Assembly (NCBI GenBank): GCA_902826505.1
Contig: CADEFG010000388.1
Coordinates: 1 to 5,308 of the forward strand
Origin: an uncultured Acidobacteriota bacterium
GTDB lineage: Bacteria > Acidobacteriota > Blastocatellia > Pyrinomonadales > Pyrinomonadaceae
Direction: 5' to 3'
DNA length: 5,308 nucleotides
The position numbers were made by a program, and so were the translations under genes. This document shows, piece after piece, positions 4,317 to 5,308 of this stretch; positions within the stretch are counted from its first letter, which is position 1, and the number at the start of each line of letters is the position of its first letter. The notes beneath the pieces are model-generated. The model ran no database searches. It had not been told where the DNA came from and saw only the letters and a list, made by a program, of their open reading frames with translations.

Positions 4317-5308
4317 CTAATCTTTTTTTTGCAGCTTTATAATAATATCAACGTCGCCCGCCTGTTCATCCATTCTTAATTCGACATCTTGCTCGCCGTC
4401 GATCCAGAAGTACTCTTTTGCGTCGTTTATCTTTTTAAGACCGTCTTCGAATTTGCTCCGGTTGTAAATCTCGCCTTCGACAAGCGTGAATTTTTCTTTT
4501 AATCTCTTTTCCGTCTCAGCCTCAACGCCCAAAAATCTTAACCGGGAAATCTTAAAGGCTTTATATTCACTGATCCCAATATTCAAGTTAACGGTTCCGT
4601 CCAAGCCTTCGCCCGGCGGTTCGATATAATCCGTATCAAATTCGGCATCGTATAAAATATAACCTTTATCGGCGTAGGTTCTTTTCAGTTTTTCGTAAAC
4701 GAAATCCGTTATTTCTTTGCCATTGGCAACATCACCTTCTTTTTGTCCGAACATTTCCAAAATTTCCTTTTCGGTAAAAACCTTGGCGCCCTCGATTTTT
4801 ATTTCGCCGATCCGGTAACGAATGCCTTCCTGAACTTTGATCGTCACAAGATCGCCGTCGGCGCCGCGCCGACGATTTACGCCGTTAATTTTCGCTTGAA
4901 AATAGCCTTTGCCGAACAAGTAGAAAAGCGAACATTTTCGGGTCATATAATCAAACTTTCGGCTGTCGAACACTGTCCAATCAATCCCGCGGCACTGCTT
5001 AAAATCGGCGACCAGCTCGTCGTTTGTCAGCGACACGTTGCCTTCAAAACGAATTTCCGAAACGCGTGCCAGCACGCCGCGATTGATCGAAAAGACGAGT
5101 TTGATTTCATCTTTCGAAAGTTTCTCGCCAAATGCCGCGACCTCGGCTTGATCGTAACCGTTCGAAGCGAGCCAATCCCGAATGACCCTGACGGTTTTCG
5201 CGACCTTATAACCATAGAAGCCGTCGTTGGCAGCGATGTTCGCCCGATTTTCTCGCAATCTTTTGACAACTTCCTTTTCGGTCAGCAGATCTTCTTTCGT
5301 TTCTTCGG
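4317..5308 (-). CDS. POTRA-repeat protein without beta-barrel, 5' end outside window
   Basis: The reading frame stays open to the window edge, so only the C-terminal 329 residues are visible. The TTG at 5256-5258 is an internal leucine and not a convincing start. Counting from the first complete codon (5304-5306), the sequence is a string of BamA/TamA-type POTRA modules. There is a partial one up to about 78. Complete ones lie at about 79-161 (VSEIRFEGNVSLTNDEL, GKGYFQAKI), 162-247 (IGEIKIEGAKVFTEKEI, DKGYILYDAEF) and 249-328 (ISRLRFLGVEAETEKRL, IIIKLQKKD). POTRA domains act in the periplasm, binding unfolded outer-membrane proteins or partner lipoproteins. In BamA a C-terminal beta-barrel of about 400 residues follows, but here the protein ends at the last POTRA strand with KLQKKD-TAG. 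The next gene begins 1 nt later, so no barrel remnant exists. The N-terminus, and hence any signal peptide or anchor, lies outside the window. It may be a BamA paralogue or a soluble accessory assembly factor. Confidence 0.85.
   Translation of the reverse strand, partial: EETKEDLLTEKEVVKRLRENRANIAANDGFYGYKVAKTVRVIRDWLASNGYDQAEVAAFGEKLSKDEIKLVFSINRGVLARVSEIRFEGNVSLTNDELVADFKQCRGIDWTVFDSRKFDYMTRKCSLFYLFGKGYFQAKINGVNRRRGADGDLVTIKVQEGIRYRIGEIKIEGAKVFTEKEILEMFGQKEGDVANGKEITDFVYEKLKRTYADKGYILYDAEFDTDYIEPPGEGLDGTVNLNIGISEYKAFKISRLRFLGVEAETEKRLKEKFTLVEGEIYNRSKFEDGLKKINDAKEYFWIDGEQDVELRMDEQAGDVDIIIKLQKKD

Noticed and set aside
5256..5258. TTG as the start of the POTRA gene
   Set aside because: The frame continues open to the window edge with plausible helix-like sequence, and the TTG falls inside a POTRA module, so it is an internal leucine codon.
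1..5308. CRISPR arrays, tRNA or rRNA genes, insertion sequences, attachment sites
   Set aside because: No regularly spaced repeats, no tRNA-like or rRNA motifs, no transposase frame and no terminal inverted repeats were seen on either strand.

Overview
The window comes from a Gram-negative-type (diderm) bacterium. It carries an RseP-type site-2 protease, the MEP-pathway enzyme Dxr and a multi-POTRA protein of the outer-membrane assembly type. The combination of DinB/DUF1572-like protein, small Arg-rich secreted proteins and moderate GC would fit Acidobacteriota (Blastocatellia-like), but that is a weak inference and no RNA gene is present to anchor it.

Layout. Positions 18-1382 (minus) hold rseP and 1487-2665 (minus) hold dxr. 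The two are codirectional, in the order dxr then rseP, as in the widespread uppS-cdsA-dxr-rseP-bamA cluster. A possible internal promoter lies in the 104-nt gap. A divergent intergenic region (2666-2864) separates dxr from two plus-strand genes at 2865-3146 and 3365-3655. These encode small, highly basic proteins with signal peptides and share a 43-residue C-terminal module. Each has its own upstream box, 5'-leader hairpin, ribosome binding site and terminator. On the minus strand, converging on them, is a two-gene unit: a POTRA-repeat protein whose 5' end lies beyond the window (4317-5308), and a DinB-superfamily protein (3725-4315) that starts 1 nt after the POTRA gene's stop codon. No gene-free stretch exceeds 300 bases.

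How the genes relate. Dxr feeds isoprenoid (hence undecaprenyl and quinone) synthesis, RseP acts in the inner membrane on envelope-stress or signal-peptide substrates, and POTRA repeats usually act in the periplasm on outer-membrane protein assembly. The theme is therefore envelope biogenesis, and the two small cationic proteins are predicted to be exported into the same compartment.

The least ordinary part is 2756-3726. It looks like an old tandem duplication with a period of about 500 bp that includes promoter-proximal DNA. A box of TTGAC followed, at identical spacing, by TTCCAACTT lies 109 and 110 nt before the two start codons. The POTRA-only architecture without a beta-barrel is the second point worth attention.
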